Shown here: positions 8,796 to 16,994 of the stretch, one piece after another | How the letters are laid out: the number at the start of each line of letters is the position of its first letter | How positions within the stretch are numbered: position 1 is the stretch's first letter | Source: Paenibacillus_AB hodogayensis | GTDB taxonomy: Bacteria > Bacillota > Bacilli > Paenibacillales > NBRC-103111 | Assembly: GCF_039536325.1 (NCBI RefSeq) | Contig: NZ_BAAAYO010000012.1 | Location: 153,582-217,581, forward strand | Direction of reading: 5' to 3' | Length of the DNA: 64,000 nucleotides | The notes under the pieces: model-generated | What the model saw: only the letters and a program-made list of their open reading frames with translations | What the model was told of the DNA's origin: nothing | Database searches by the model: none | Program-made: the position numbers and the translations under genes

Positions 8796-10205
8796 TCAAG
8801 TCAGTCTCATAAACGGAGCCTGGGTCGTCGTCTCCACGACGTAAGGCTCGGAAATGACGCCGTTCGGCGACTTGACCACTTGCAAATATTGATAGGCGCC
8901 GTCTACCCATGTGCGGATAACGCCGTTGCACGTTCGTTCCAAAAAGGCAGATACCTCCGGACCTACCTCGCTGAAATTGCACAATACAAGCATCGTCATG
9001 CCCAGCGCCTTAATGCCAGCCGAGTCTTCCGCGAAATATTTGGTCGCATAGTCCCTGCCTCGTTCCGCAATAATCGTGTTCAGATCGTAATAGACGAACC
9101 AGTCGCTGTGCTGCTCGATCAGCTCAGTGATCTTGCCCTGTACGACCTCTCGATATTGCCGGTTGTCCAGGCCGCTGACGTCCATCACGCTCGATTCGCA
9201 GTCTGTCGGGTAAGGCCGGGTATAATGCTCGATAAAGAAAATGTTGTTCTCTTGTGCCATCTGGCCTATGGACAGGCCGTGAAGCGCTAACATTTTGCCA
9301 AGATCCTGCGGAGTCAGGAAGCTGGACAAGAGCGCCAGCACCTTCTCCCCGGCCTGGAAGCGGTTAGCCAGCACGGAGGCGATCAAATATTTATAGTTCG
9401 CTTTGCTATTCGTATCCAGCAAGTAAACGCTTCCTTTAGTGATGCCGCCTTCCAGCAGCTCGTCCAGCAGCGCGATTCCGGTGGGGACTTTGCCCTGACC
9501 GTTCAGCAGCGCCAGATCCTCGACCATCGAGCGGGCCGGGATTAGCCGGATACCGTTGTCCGTCATCCGGTAAATATGCTCGCCCTCGCGTATGCGGCGC
9601 CCTCTCATTTTCAATATTTCCAGCGTGCGGACGCGGTATTTGTCCATCTGCTCCTTGAGCTGCAATTGTATAAAGCCGTCCGCTATGTAAGCTTCGAAGC
9701 CGGATTCTTCCTTCCGAGTCCCCCGTTCCTTGATGAGCAAGGAAGTCAAACCGAGCTTGCGAAATATATTTCGGAGCCGATACAGCATGCGGCGGTGCTC
9801 CTGCTCGTCGGTCGTCCCGTAACGAAACAGGCTGATGCTGTCGACGACGATTCGTTTGCAGTTCAATTCGCCGATCAGCTTCTCGATCATGCCGCCCGGA
9901 TCGATCACATGCTCGAGAAAAATATCCGGAGACATGCTGATCACGCGGAGCAGCCCTTCCCTCTCCATCTTGCGAAGATCCCAGCCCAACGCCTGAGCAT
10001 CCGCATACAGTTGGTCGGGAAACTCTTCGAAGGTGATGTAAAATCCGGCTTCTCCATCCTTTAACGCGCCGTAGTACAAAAACTGCATTCCCAATGTCGT
10101 CTTGCCGGTTCCCGGAGCGCCCTCGATCATAATGGCCGAGCCTTGAGGAAAACCTCCGTCCAGCAATACGTCCAATCCGCGAACGCCTGTCGGCACTGTG
10201 CCCAT
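8796..10205 (-). CDS. KaiC/RAD55-family ATPase with two RecA-like domains, 469 aa
   Basis: Domain I (about residues 1-230) has TGVRGLDVLLDGGFPQG, Walker A GAPGTGKTT (29-37), the catalytic glutamate pair TFEE (60-61) and Walker B RIVVDS (118-123), all as in KaiC. Domain II (from about 239) repeats the TGIALLDELLEGGI lead-in but has LLDTNSKANYK where Walker A should be, so it probably does not bind ATP normally. KaiA and KaiB are absent, so this is a KaiC-like signalling ATPase and not a circadian clock. The ORF extends to a GTG at 10214; the ATG at 10205 has AGGTGA five bases upstream and was preferred. First gene of the three-gene operon. Confidence 0.88.
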   Translation of the reverse strand: MGTVPTGVRGLDVLLDGGFPQGSAIMIEGAPGTGKTTLGMQFLYYGALKDGEAGFYITFEEFPDQLYADAQALGWDLRKMEREGLLRVISMSPDIFLEHVIDPGGMIEKLIGELNCKRIVVDSISLFRYGTTDEQEHRRMLYRLRNIFRKLGLTSLLIKERGTRKEESGFEAYIADGFIQLQLKEQMDKYRVRTLEILKMRGRRIREGEHIYRMTDNGIRLIPARSMVEDLALLNGQGKVPTGIALLDELLEGGITKGSVYLLDTNSKANYKYLIASVLANRFQAGEKVLALLSSFLTPQDLGKMLALHGLSIGQMAQENNIFFIEHYTRPYPTDCESSVMDVSGLDNRQYREVVQGKITELIEQHSDWFVYYDLNTIIAERGRDYATKYFAEDSAGIKALGMTMLVLCNFSEVGPEVSAFLERTCNGVIRTWVDGAYQYLQVVKSPNGVISEPYVVETTTQAPFMRLT

Positions 10206-10246
10206 TTCGATCACCTGCGCGTCATCAAAGATATCGTTTCCTTCCT

Positions 10247-10275
10247 ATTTTAGCATATAACCCGTACAAAGTCAG
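10247..10275 (-). promoter_or_regulatory. Candidate SigA promoter of the KaiC-like operon
   Basis: On the minus strand CTGACT (4/6 to TTGACA), a 17-base spacer and TAAAAT (5/6). The -35 lies inside the dispersed repeat at 10264-10292. No other candidate fits as well. Confidence 0.45.
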
Positions 10276-10292
10276 ACCTTAAACGGTATTCT
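10264..10292 (+). repeat. Solo copy of the terminal sequence of the MITE-like element
   Basis: This 29-base stretch matches the reverse complement of 36792-36820 at 27 of 29 positions (GTACAAAGTCAGACCTTAA, then nCGGTATnCT). The other end of the element is not visible nearby. Confidence 0.7.
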
Positions 10293-10354
10293 GGCATGAA
10301 TTGATCTTTGCACCATAGGAAATTCCGTTCTTAATCCCGGCAATCGGATAGGAA

Positions 10355-10384
10355 AACAGCGCAAGCCGCCAGGCCTGCGCTGTT
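10355..10384 (-). terminator. Hairpin downstream of the NlpC/P60 gene
   Basis: AACAGCGCA and TGCGCTGTT form a 9-bp stem with an inner GCC/GGC pair. Read on the minus strand it is followed by TTTT interrupted by CC, so termination is plausible but not strong. Confidence 0.6.
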
Positions 10385-10429
10385 ATGCATGATCGGATAC
10401 GAGCAGCCTTCACGGTACCGTTTCCCTTT

Positions 10430-11335
10430 TTACAGGACGCGCCTGGCGCCTATGTATCTAGAGCCCCAATAGGAGCTGTACAGCGAATCAATCTTCGTTC
10501 CGCGCGAGGTCGTCGCCGATACGAACTGGCCCTCGCCCAAATAAATGCCGACATGCGTCGCAACCGCACCGGTGTTAAAAAACACCAGATCCCCCGGCTC
10601 CAGCCCGACAACCGGCTGACCGGACGAGTCGTACATGGAACGGGACGTTCGCGGCAGATCGACGCCGTTTTGAGCGAACACGTACCGGACAAAACCGGAG
10701 CAGTCGAAGCCTTCCGGAGTCGTTCCGCCCCACATATAGCGGATGCCGGTCATGCTCTTGGCCATGGCGACGATCGGTTCATTCTTGACGGTCGGCGGCT
10801 CCGCCTTGGGCATCAAGTTGTCCGCCGCAGCAGTCTTGTACCAGGCCGGCGCATGATAGCGTCCGTCCTGTCCGATAATCGCAATACGGTTGTCTTTATC
10901 CCACTGCACGATATAGCCGAGCGTCTCCGACAGGATGCGCAAAGGCACATAAGCCGTTCCTTGCCGGTTTTGCACGGCCTCCGCCTCAAGCTTGACCGGC
11001 TTGCCGTCCAGCATTAACTCGGCCGCCCCAGCCTTCACTTCCATCGTTCGTTTCTTGTCGTCCTGAACGGCAACCTTCAGTTGGCCGTTATCCGTACGCC
11101 AATCGAGCGTATAGCCCAACGCCTCGAAAACCGGACGCATCGGGACCAAGGTCTGCCCGTCGCCGTCAATGAATGGCCCCGCTTCCGGGAATTCCACCAG
11201 TTTATCGTTAATCTGAATTTTGACGCCCGAATCGGCCCCGGTGGTGGGCGAAGCGGAGGCGATCCCGCCGGACATGCCGGTAACGGTAATGCCTACGACG
11301 CACGACAAAGCAATATGTTTCCACAAACGCTTCAA
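10430..11335 (-). CDS. Secreted NlpC/P60 cell-wall endopeptidase with copper-amine-oxidase-like N-terminal domain
   Basis: The 301-residue precursor has a signal peptide (residues 1-28, ending near ASAS). Residues about 38-160 carry two copper-amine-oxidase-like N-terminal repeats (VPMRPVFEALGY and VPLRILSETLGY), a wall-associated stalk common in Paenibacillaceae. The C-terminal NlpC/P60 domain has the catalytic Cys in TPEGFDCSGFVRY, the His in ATHVGIYLG and the third polar residue after it. Such enzymes cut gamma-D-Glu-mDAP bonds. The start is a TTG with GGGAGGGAACCG upstream, giving MKRLWKHIAL. A ydaO-type riboswitch lies immediately upstream. Confidence 0.9.
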   Translation of the reverse strand: MKRLWKHIALSCVVGITVTGMSGGIASASPTTGADSGVKIQINDKLVEFPEAGPFIDGDGQTLVPMRPVFEALGYTLDWRTDNGQLKVAVQDDKKRTMEVKAGAAELMLDGKPVKLEAEAVQNRQGTAYVPLRILSETLGYIVQWDKDNRIAIIGQDGRYHAPAWYKTAAADNLMPKAEPPTVKNEPIVAMAKSMTGIRYMWGGTTPEGFDCSGFVRYVFAQNGVDLPRTSRSMYDSSGQPVVGLEPGDLVFFNTGAVATHVGIYLGEGQFVSATTSRGTKIDSLYSSYWGSRYIGARRVL

Positions 11336-11350
11336 ACGGTTCCCTCCCGC

Positions 11351-11456
11351 GGCCTCCGAGGTTAGCTGACGGGTTAGGGAAGAGGTTGTTCCCTTGCCGG
11401 CATAGAAGCGCCGGCATTCACCCCGAGTGAATCGTCCCCCGTACCAAATATTCGGA
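11351..11456 (-). ncRNA. c-di-AMP (ydaO-yuaA) riboswitch
   Basis: Read on the minus strand this leader has the hallmarks of the ydaO class in order: GGTACGGGGGAC, then GGGGTGAAT after a short hairpin, a CCGGC/GCCGG hairpin, a GGGAA/TTCCC helix and the conserved 3' block CCGTCAGCTAACCTCG. In this class c-di-AMP binding turns expression off. The aptamer ends only some 15 bases before the start codon and I see no oligo-T terminator, so the output may be by hiding the GGGAGG ribosome site. It controls the NlpC/P60 hydrolase, a typical target. Confidence 0.93.
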
Positions 11457-11548
11457 ATATTCGGATTCGGCCTGTTTTAAAGTTGAGTTTTAAGGGTATC
11501 ATACCGTTTTCGTAAAGGTCAACCTACAATTTTTGGAATTATGCGACA

Positions 11549-12322
11549 TTATACCGGTAAATCCCGGATATCGTCGCGGCTGATGCGCACCGTCCGGTCA
11601 TTGATCCATTCCACGCCGGGTCCTTGCATCGATTGCCCCACAGCGGTCAAATACCCGATTTCGAGCGTATAAGGAGCCGCTATACCGGTAAAAGGGGGAA
11701 TTTCCGCCATGCGTCGCACCGACTCCGCCGCTCCCTCCCGTACGGCATGACACGCTTCCTCGCCGTCCAGATGTTCGGCGGCTTCTATGCCCAGTCCGCG
11801 CTTGACGACCGCCGTCTCGATCTCCGGCACGAACAGCAGCGCCTCCAAAGCGGCTTTGTCATCCCCTGATAGGAAGATGACCGGCACGCCCTGCACCCCG
11901 GCGACGAGAGCCCTGGCTCCGAACTCGCCGATCAGCACCCCGTTCAACCGGTAATACGCTACCGACCGCGACGAATACGTATGATTCAGCGGGGCGTTGT
12001 ACGTCCCGGCCATCGCATGTTGACCGACGAACAGCAGCGCATCGTAGCCTTCCAGCTTTTTGTAAGGATGTCCTTCCCGCAAATACGTCCCGCCGACGAT
12101 ATCTTCGGCGAACAGGCCGCCCGGACCGTGTCCGTCCCATACGTCGATTCGCGCATTCGGGTAGACGCTGCGAATTCCTTCGATGCATGCATTCACTTCG
12201 CGGGCCAGCAGCTTCTTTGCGGCATCGACCCGCTCGGGGTAGCCGTCTCCCGGTCTTGTCTGGGTGAAGCTGTCCACGCCGGCAGGCCCTTCCAAATCGG
12301 TCAAAATAAAAAAAGATTTCAT
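11549..12322 (-). CDS. dppA: M55-family D-aminopeptidase, DppA-like
   Basis: The protein begins MKSFFILTDLEGPAGV, containing the D-x-E-G zinc-binding motif of M55 peptidases, followed by the WDGHGPGG block and LFVGQHAMAGT. DppA is a self-compartmentalising decameric zinc peptidase that cleaves D-Ala-D-Ala and other D-amino-acid peptides. Length (257) fits, slightly below the B. subtilis protein. The ORF opens at 12382 but the family always starts just before this motif and GGGGGA precedes the ATG at 12322. It is transcribed alone; the usual dpp transporter genes are not adjacent. Confidence 0.88.
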   Translation of the reverse strand: MKSFFILTDLEGPAGVDSFTQTRPGDGYPERVDAAKKLLAREVNACIEGIRSVYPNARIDVWDGHGPGGLFAEDIVGGTYLREGHPYKKLEGYDALLFVGQHAMAGTYNAPLNHTYSSRSVAYYRLNGVLIGEFGARALVAGVQGVPVIFLSGDDKAALEALLFVPEIETAVVKRGLGIEAAEHLDGEEACHAVREGAAESVRRMAEIPPFTGIAAPYTLEIGYLTAVGQSMQGPGVEWINDRTVRISRDDIRDLPV

Positions 12323-12411
12323 GTTTTCGAATCCCCCATCATCAAAATAGCCTATCGCTTGGGGGTATAGTTCGCGAACCATTGGCCATTTCCTGCTAAT
12401 AAAAGAGAAAA

Positions 12412-12449
12412 AAACTCCAACCGCTTGGCCGATAGCAGCTTGGAGTTTT
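12412..12449 (-). terminator. Terminator of the SDR gene
   Basis: AAAACTCCAA pairs with TTGGAGTTTT (18-base loop region); on the minus strand a run of seven T follows. It could work in both directions. Confidence 0.85.
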
Positions 12450-12510
12450 GGCGTTTTCTTTTATAACGTTAAGAAGTATCGGTCTCCGCCCCGGCCAAGC
12501 GACGCGGACT

Positions 12511-13410
12511 TCAAGTTTCGGTCATCGTCCCGCCGTTTACGTGGAGCACTTGACCGGTGACGAAGGACGAATCGTCGGAGGCGAGATAAATGTAGGTCGG
12601 TGCAAGCTCGAACGGCTGTCCGGCACGCTTCATCGGCGTATCCGTTCCGAACGTCCTGACATATTCTGCGGAATAGCTGGATACGATTAGCGGGGTCCAG
12701 ATCGGTCCCGGCGCCACCGCATTGACGCGAATTCCTTGCCCGACGAGCTGTAGAGACAGCGAGCGTGTGAACGACACGACCGCCCCCTTGGTGGAGGAGT
12801 AGTCGACAAGCAGCGGAGCGCCCGCGTAAGCCGTCACGGAAGCGGTGGAAATGATCGTGCTGCCCGGCTTCAGATGCGGCAGCGCCGCCCTCGTCAAATA
12901 AAAATTCGGCCAAATGTTCGTCCGGTACGTATCCTCCAGTTGTTCGTCGGTTATGTCCGCTATGCTGTCCTGAGGAAACTGCACGCCCTGATTCAGAATG
13001 AGCACATCCAGCTTGCCGTATGTCTCTATCGTGCATTGCACCACGTGCTGCGAAAACTCGGGCTTGCGCAAGTCGCCCTCGATCAACAGACAGCGTCCCC
13101 CGTAGTGCTCGACGAGCCGCTTCGTCTCCTCGGCATCTTCGCGTTCGTACAAGAACACGATCGCCACGTCGGCGCCTTCCTTAGCGAAGCCGATCGAGAC
13201 GGCCCGCCCGATTCCGCTGTCTCCGCCGGTGATGATGGCGATTTTGCCGTCCAGCTTGCCGCTCCCCTTGTAAGCGGGGTTATCCGATATTGGAGCGGGG
13301 TTCATCAAATATTCCAGTCCCGGCTGTACGTCCTGATGCTGCGCGGGAAAGGTAATCGGCACCTGCCGGCAGCGCGTCTCGGTGCTGTAGTAGGGATACA
13401 TGGGAATCAT
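12511..13410 (-). CDS. Short-chain dehydrogenase, general-stress-protein-39-like
   Basis: A 299-residue SDR with the cofactor motif TGGDSGIGRAV, LILNQGVQ in place of NNAG, the active-site Ser region (STASVTAYAG) and the catalytic YSSTK pair. The extra 45-residue N-terminal extension before the Rossmann fold is typical of the YdaD/YhxC/YhdF group of Bacillus stress dehydrogenases. Substrate is not known; the extension suggests a glucose/ribitol-dehydrogenase-like member. The start is the ATG at 13410. It is monocistronic with a strong terminator. Confidence 0.85.
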   Translation of the reverse strand: MIPMYPYYSTETRCRQVPITFPAQHQDVQPGLEYLMNPAPISDNPAYKGSGKLDGKIAIITGGDSGIGRAVSIGFAKEGADVAIVFLYEREDAEETKRLVEHYGGRCLLIEGDLRKPEFSQHVVQCTIETYGKLDVLILNQGVQFPQDSIADITDEQLEDTYRTNIWPNFYLTRAALPHLKPGSTIISTASVTAYAGAPLLVDYSSTKGAVVSFTRSLSLQLVGQGIRVNAVAPGPIWTPLIVSSYSAEYVRTFGTDTPMKRAGQPFELAPTYIYLASDDSSFVTGQVLHVNGGTMTET

Positions 13411-13516
13411 GGCGATACCTCCATTGCTCTTGATTCTTTCCTTATAGAGCAGGGTATTCGCCTACCGGCCGGAAAGTGCTTGCCGCTTGCCCTCCGGCTC
13501 CTCGTCCCGCCGATGG

Positions 13517-14896
13517 TTATCCGGCCGGGGGAAAACCGAGCGTGAACACGGCCCCTCCGTTGCTGCCGTTTCTCGCGGTAATCAGACCGCCGCATCGTTC
13601 CACGATCGCCCGGGCTATAGCCAGCCCGAGGCCGGAGTCGCCGTCTTTCCCTTTCACGAAGCGGTGAAACAAATAAGGCAGCAGCTCATCCGGTATGCCG
13701 TCCCCGTCGTCGGAAACGGTAATCTCGACTTTCCCGTCACGAAGCGCCGCCCGCAGATAAATGTCGCGGCGGGCATAGCGGACCGCATTGGACACAATAT
13801 TCAGCAAAGCCTGCAGCAGCTTGTCGCGGTCTCCGCGTACGACCAGCCCTATCAGGGCGTCGTGCTCCATGTGCAGAGCGAGTCCTTTACGGACCAGCAG
13901 CGGGTTGATGCGCTCCGACGTTTCGTTCAATACATCCTTCAACTGCACATCGTCTATGCGGAAAATATGCTCTTCGCTGTCCAGCTTGGCAAGCAGCGTC
14001 ATTTCGGTCACGATGTTTTTCATCCTGTCGCTTTCGCTCAGAATAATGTCCAGCCCTTTGCGTACGCCCTCCCCTTCAAAAACCCCGTCGCGTATTCCTT
14101 CGGCGTATCCGGCAATCGACATCAAGGGCGTCTTCAGTTCGTGAGAGGCATTTTGGAAAAAGTGCTTTTGCACTTGAATAAATTTGTTCAGCTCGCCAGC
14201 CATGTCGTAAACGGTTTGCGCAACCGAACCGATTTCGCCCCCGGTCTCGATCAGCTCGACGTCCGAGAATCGGCGTTCCGTCACCTTCCGCAGCTCCGTC
14301 CGCAAACGGTTCAACGGCTTGATCAGCCGGTTCGTGATCAGCAGACTGAGCCCGAACATTAGCGCCACGCCTGCGCCGAATACGATCAACAGCCGCCCGA
14401 GCAGCTCCTGCTCGATCGCTTTGATTTTATTCATCGGCGTATAAAGCGTCAAAGTGCCTTGGGGAATCGGGTTCCTTTGCACAAGGTAGCCGGTTGCTCC
14501 GGTTGTGGTGAACTGGATGTCCATCGGCTGCGCCAACCGAACCGCCTGCAACGAGATCGCTGTGGAACTGGCCCCGACCGCCGCCGTCGTCGAAGTGACC
14601 GTATCCGTTACGATATTGCCCGCATCGTCGGTTACGACGGCGCTCATCCCAGAGACAAGAGGAATGACCGGGACCACGGCAGTCCTTTCAAAAGCGGTTC
14701 CCGTCTTCATTTCGTCATCCTGCAGCGTTGCTTTGGTGAACGAGGCGGTCAACGCCTCTCCGACCGTGCGCATATCTTCCTTCTGGGTGCCGATAAAATG
14801 GCCGAGCAGCACATAATGAATGACGATACCCGTAATGGCCAAAACGAGCACCAGCGATATCCCGAAAGCCAGATTAATTTGATGGACCAGCTTCAT
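13517..14896 (-). CDS. Membrane sensor histidine kinase, 459 aa
   Basis: Two membrane helices (about residues 8-30 and 165-190) flank an extracytoplasmic sensor of about 135 residues, then HAMP, dimerisation box SHELKTPLMSIAGYAEG with the phospho-His, and an HATPase_c domain with the N box (NIVSNAVRYA), DDGDGIP and GLGLAIAR. It autophosphorylates and passes phosphate to the upstream regulator. It starts 23 bases inside the regulator gene. The extracytoplasmic part is rich in Thr, Val and Ala and gives no clue to the signal. No target operon lies next to it except itself. Confidence 0.9.
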   Translation of the reverse strand: MKLVHQINLAFGISLVLVLAITGIVIHYVLLGHFIGTQKEDMRTVGEALTASFTKATLQDDEMKTGTAFERTAVVPVIPLVSGMSAVVTDDAGNIVTDTVTSTTAAVGASSTAISLQAVRLAQPMDIQFTTTGATGYLVQRNPIPQGTLTLYTPMNKIKAIEQELLGRLLIVFGAGVALMFGLSLLITNRLIKPLNRLRTELRKVTERRFSDVELIETGGEIGSVAQTVYDMAGELNKFIQVQKHFFQNASHELKTPLMSIAGYAEGIRDGVFEGEGVRKGLDIILSESDRMKNIVTEMTLLAKLDSEEHIFRIDDVQLKDVLNETSERINPLLVRKGLALHMEHDALIGLVVRGDRDKLLQALLNIVSNAVRYARRDIYLRAALRDGKVEITVSDDGDGIPDELLPYLFHRFVKGKDGDSGLGLAIARAIVERCGGLITARNGSNGGAVFTLGFPPAG

Positions 14897-15611
14897 ACCC
14901 CAGTTCGCCTCCTTCCGTTCTCATGCGGTATCCGTGTCCCCATACTGACTCGACCGGCAAATTGTCTATTTTTTTGCGCATTCGCTTGATCAAATGATCG
15001 ACGGCTCGGTCGCTGCCGAAATAATCTTTTCCCCATACTAGCGTCAACAGCTCGTCTCTTGTAAAAGCGCGGTTCGGATACTCGACGAACACTTTGAGCA
15101 TATCAAACTCCTTGCTCGTCATGTCGATCTCGGTTCCTTGCCAAAACACGCGCCGTTCCTCCACCATCAATTGAAGCTGGTTCACGGTCAGCGCGGAAGC
15201 TCCCGCCGTCTCCGGCTCTTTGTCCTCGGCATGCTTGAACTTCTCCAGGCGCTGAAACTGCCGTTTGACCCTCGCCACCAGCTCGCGCGGGCTGAACGGC
15301 TTGACCATATAATCGTCGCTTCCGAGCTCGAGCCCCAATATTTTATCCACATCGGTATCCTTGGCCGAGATCATGATGATCGGCACGTCCGCCTCGGCAC
15401 GAATACGCCGGCAAAACTCGTACCCGTCCATACCGGGGAGCATGATGTCCAGCACCCACAAGTCCGGCGGACTCGACTTCCATAAATCCCAGGCTTGCTC
15501 GGCGCTTCTCAGCCCGATCGTACTGTAGTTTTCCTTCTGCAAATAAGCTTCAACGAGGTTGCGTATATGTTCATCGTCGTCCACCACGGCGACGCAATAA
15601 GCGCTAGTCAT
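14874..15611 (-). CDS. OmpR-family response regulator, 245 aa
   Basis: The receiver domain (1-120) has acidic residues VVDDDE, phospho-Asp in LWVLDIMLPGMDG, and the conserved Lys in MVKPFSPREL. The C-terminal winged helix (about 145-235) ends with the typical RMRKKID...VWGHGYRM. Partner of the overlapping histidine kinase. The ATG at 15611 has a strong AGGAGGT site and an extended -10 promoter immediately upstream. Confidence 0.92.
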   Translation of the reverse strand: MTSAYCVAVVDDDEHIRNLVEAYLQKENYSTIGLRSAEQAWDLWKSSPPDLWVLDIMLPGMDGYEFCRRIRAEADVPIIMISAKDTDVDKILGLELGSDDYMVKPFSPRELVARVKRQFQRLEKFKHAEDKEPETAGASALTVNQLQLMVEERRVFWQGTEIDMTSKEFDMLKVFVEYPNRAFTRDELLTLVWGKDYFGSDRAVDHLIKRMRKKIDNLPVESVWGHGYRMRTEGGELGYEAGPSN

Positions 15612-15642
15612 TCCGGTACCTCCTGTGGGTTATCTGCTTTTT

Positions 15643-15651
15643 ATTATAGCA
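15643..15651 (-). promoter_or_regulatory. Extended -10 promoter for the two-component operon
   Basis: TGCTATAAT on the minus strand, a perfect extended -10 (TGnTATAAT), 32 bases before the regulator start codon. No good -35 is present, as is usual for extended -10 promoters. Confidence 0.6.
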
Positions 15652-16016
15652 AGTCGCCGGGTGAAAAAGGGCCGTGCCATCGTTTTTCCACAATTCCACC
15701 AACGGTCTGCCACAGCTGCCCGAACTTCGTACCAGAAAAAACCGGGCATACCGAAAAGGACAGCGCAACCTTATCCTACCGGCATAAGGCTTTGCTGTCC
15801 TTCTGTTATGTAAGCGATTGGCTATTTCATTTAACCCTATAATGTTGAACGAAATGATTGACGCCCGTTGCATTCCGAAAAGAATGACCTTGCCGCTTCA
15901 AACATGTTGTTTTGAACTCCTTTTTTGGAATAAGCCAAAACTCACTTGCAAGGCTCATCCTTTTTCTCCATTTCACTCCGCTTTTCCAAGAAGCTTTTTC
16001 GTTCAACTTATGTAGT
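15652..16016. other. Non-coding region with a large hairpin at 15756-15802
   Basis: AAGGACAGC (15756-15764) pairs with GCTGTCCTT (15794-15802), with a second CCTTAT/ATAAGG helix inside. On the minus strand it is followed by TTTT and could end transcription of the APH-like gene. The rest (AT-rich 15850-16016) shows no gene. Confidence 0.5.
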
Positions 16017-16949
16017 TTAGGTGGACATCCGGTTCAACAAGCTGACCAAATAGCGATCCAAACTCTCCATCACCGTCTCTGCGGTAAGTCCCGTCATCCC
16101 CAAGGCGGTCCACCCGCCGTATACTTCCGGCCGCTCGTAAGCGAAATCGATCAAAGTGACGAGATCCCAGTAAGGATCGTATGCAAAGGATGCTCCGGCA
16201 TGATTCTCGTAACAAGCCAAAAATTCATCGGCCGCCCCAATGCCATGCAATTGCGCCAGGTTGACGCGACAATGGCCGACATCGATGCCGACCGGGCCGA
16301 CACAACCGTTGACCCAATCGACGACGCCGCTTACCTTGCCGGCATGCCATAGTACGTTGGCCGGATGATAATCGCGGTGGATGAAGCGCATCGCGGCTCG
16401 GGGGCGGGTTCCCGTCACGATATCGGCCGCTTTCCTCCATAAGTCCGGCACCTTCGACCAAGAGGTTGTATCCAGCGTCGCAGCGTTGCTGTAAGGCGCG
16501 AATGTCCACGGATGATCGCCGGCTTCTATCGTGTGAAGACGCGCCAGCGCTTCTGCCATGCCATCCAGCCATAGCGCCCGGTCCGGCGGCTCCAGAACGA
16601 CTCGGCCCTCCAGCCGGGTCATCACCACGACCGGCATGCCGCACTCGCTCCCGCTTTGGTCACAAGCGATCAGCGCGGGCGTCGGCACCTCGCCGGCTTG
16701 CGACGCTCTACGCAAGCTCTGAGCTTCTTGCAAAGCGAGATCGGGCTGTTCCCGCACCCAGTCGGCATTATCGAACTCCCGCACCACGACGGCTCTCTTG
16801 TCTCCATGAGAACGCAACACCACGGCGTGGACCCGTGAAGACACTCCCCCTTGCAGCTGTTCGACGGCAAGCACGCTTGCTTCGGGGTCTACTGCATCGA
16901 CCACCCATTCGAGGGTGTGATCGGATAACGTTTTGCTGATCGGAACCAT
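16017..16949 (-). CDS. APH-family phosphotransferase
   Basis: A 310-residue aminoglycoside-phosphotransferase-like kinase: catalytic FIHRDYHPANVLW (Brenner motif) and the DFG-equivalent VDWVNGCVGP metal site. The family phosphorylates diverse small molecules (aminoglycosides, macrolides, choline, homoserine), so resistance should not be assumed. The ATG at 16949 was chosen because AGGCGGAG precedes it, while the upstream ATG at 16973 has no ribosome site. It follows the P-loop kinase gene by 45 bases and may share its promoter. Confidence 0.85.
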   Translation of the reverse strand: MVPISKTLSDHTLEWVVDAVDPEASVLAVEQLQGGVSSRVHAVVLRSHGDKRAVVVREFDNADWVREQPDLALQEAQSLRRASQAGEVPTPALIACDQSGSECGMPVVVMTRLEGRVVLEPPDRALWLDGMAEALARLHTIEAGDHPWTFAPYSNAATLDTTSWSKVPDLWRKAADIVTGTRPRAAMRFIHRDYHPANVLWHAGKVSGVVDWVNGCVGPVGIDVGHCRVNLAQLHGIGAADEFLACYENHAGASFAYDPYWDLVTLIDFAYERPEVYGGWTALGMTGLTAETVMESLDRYLVSLLNRMST

Positions 16950-16994
16950 CAGTCTCCGCCTTTCTGTAACCATTTAATGCCGTGAACGATCGTC

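Noticed and set aside
8796..10205. A circadian clock operon
   Set aside because: The KaiC-like ATPase stands without kaiA or kaiB, and its second domain lacks Walker A.
16017..16949. Aminoglycoside resistance gene
   Set aside because: The fold is APH-like, but the family is broad and nothing shows aminoglycoside specificity.
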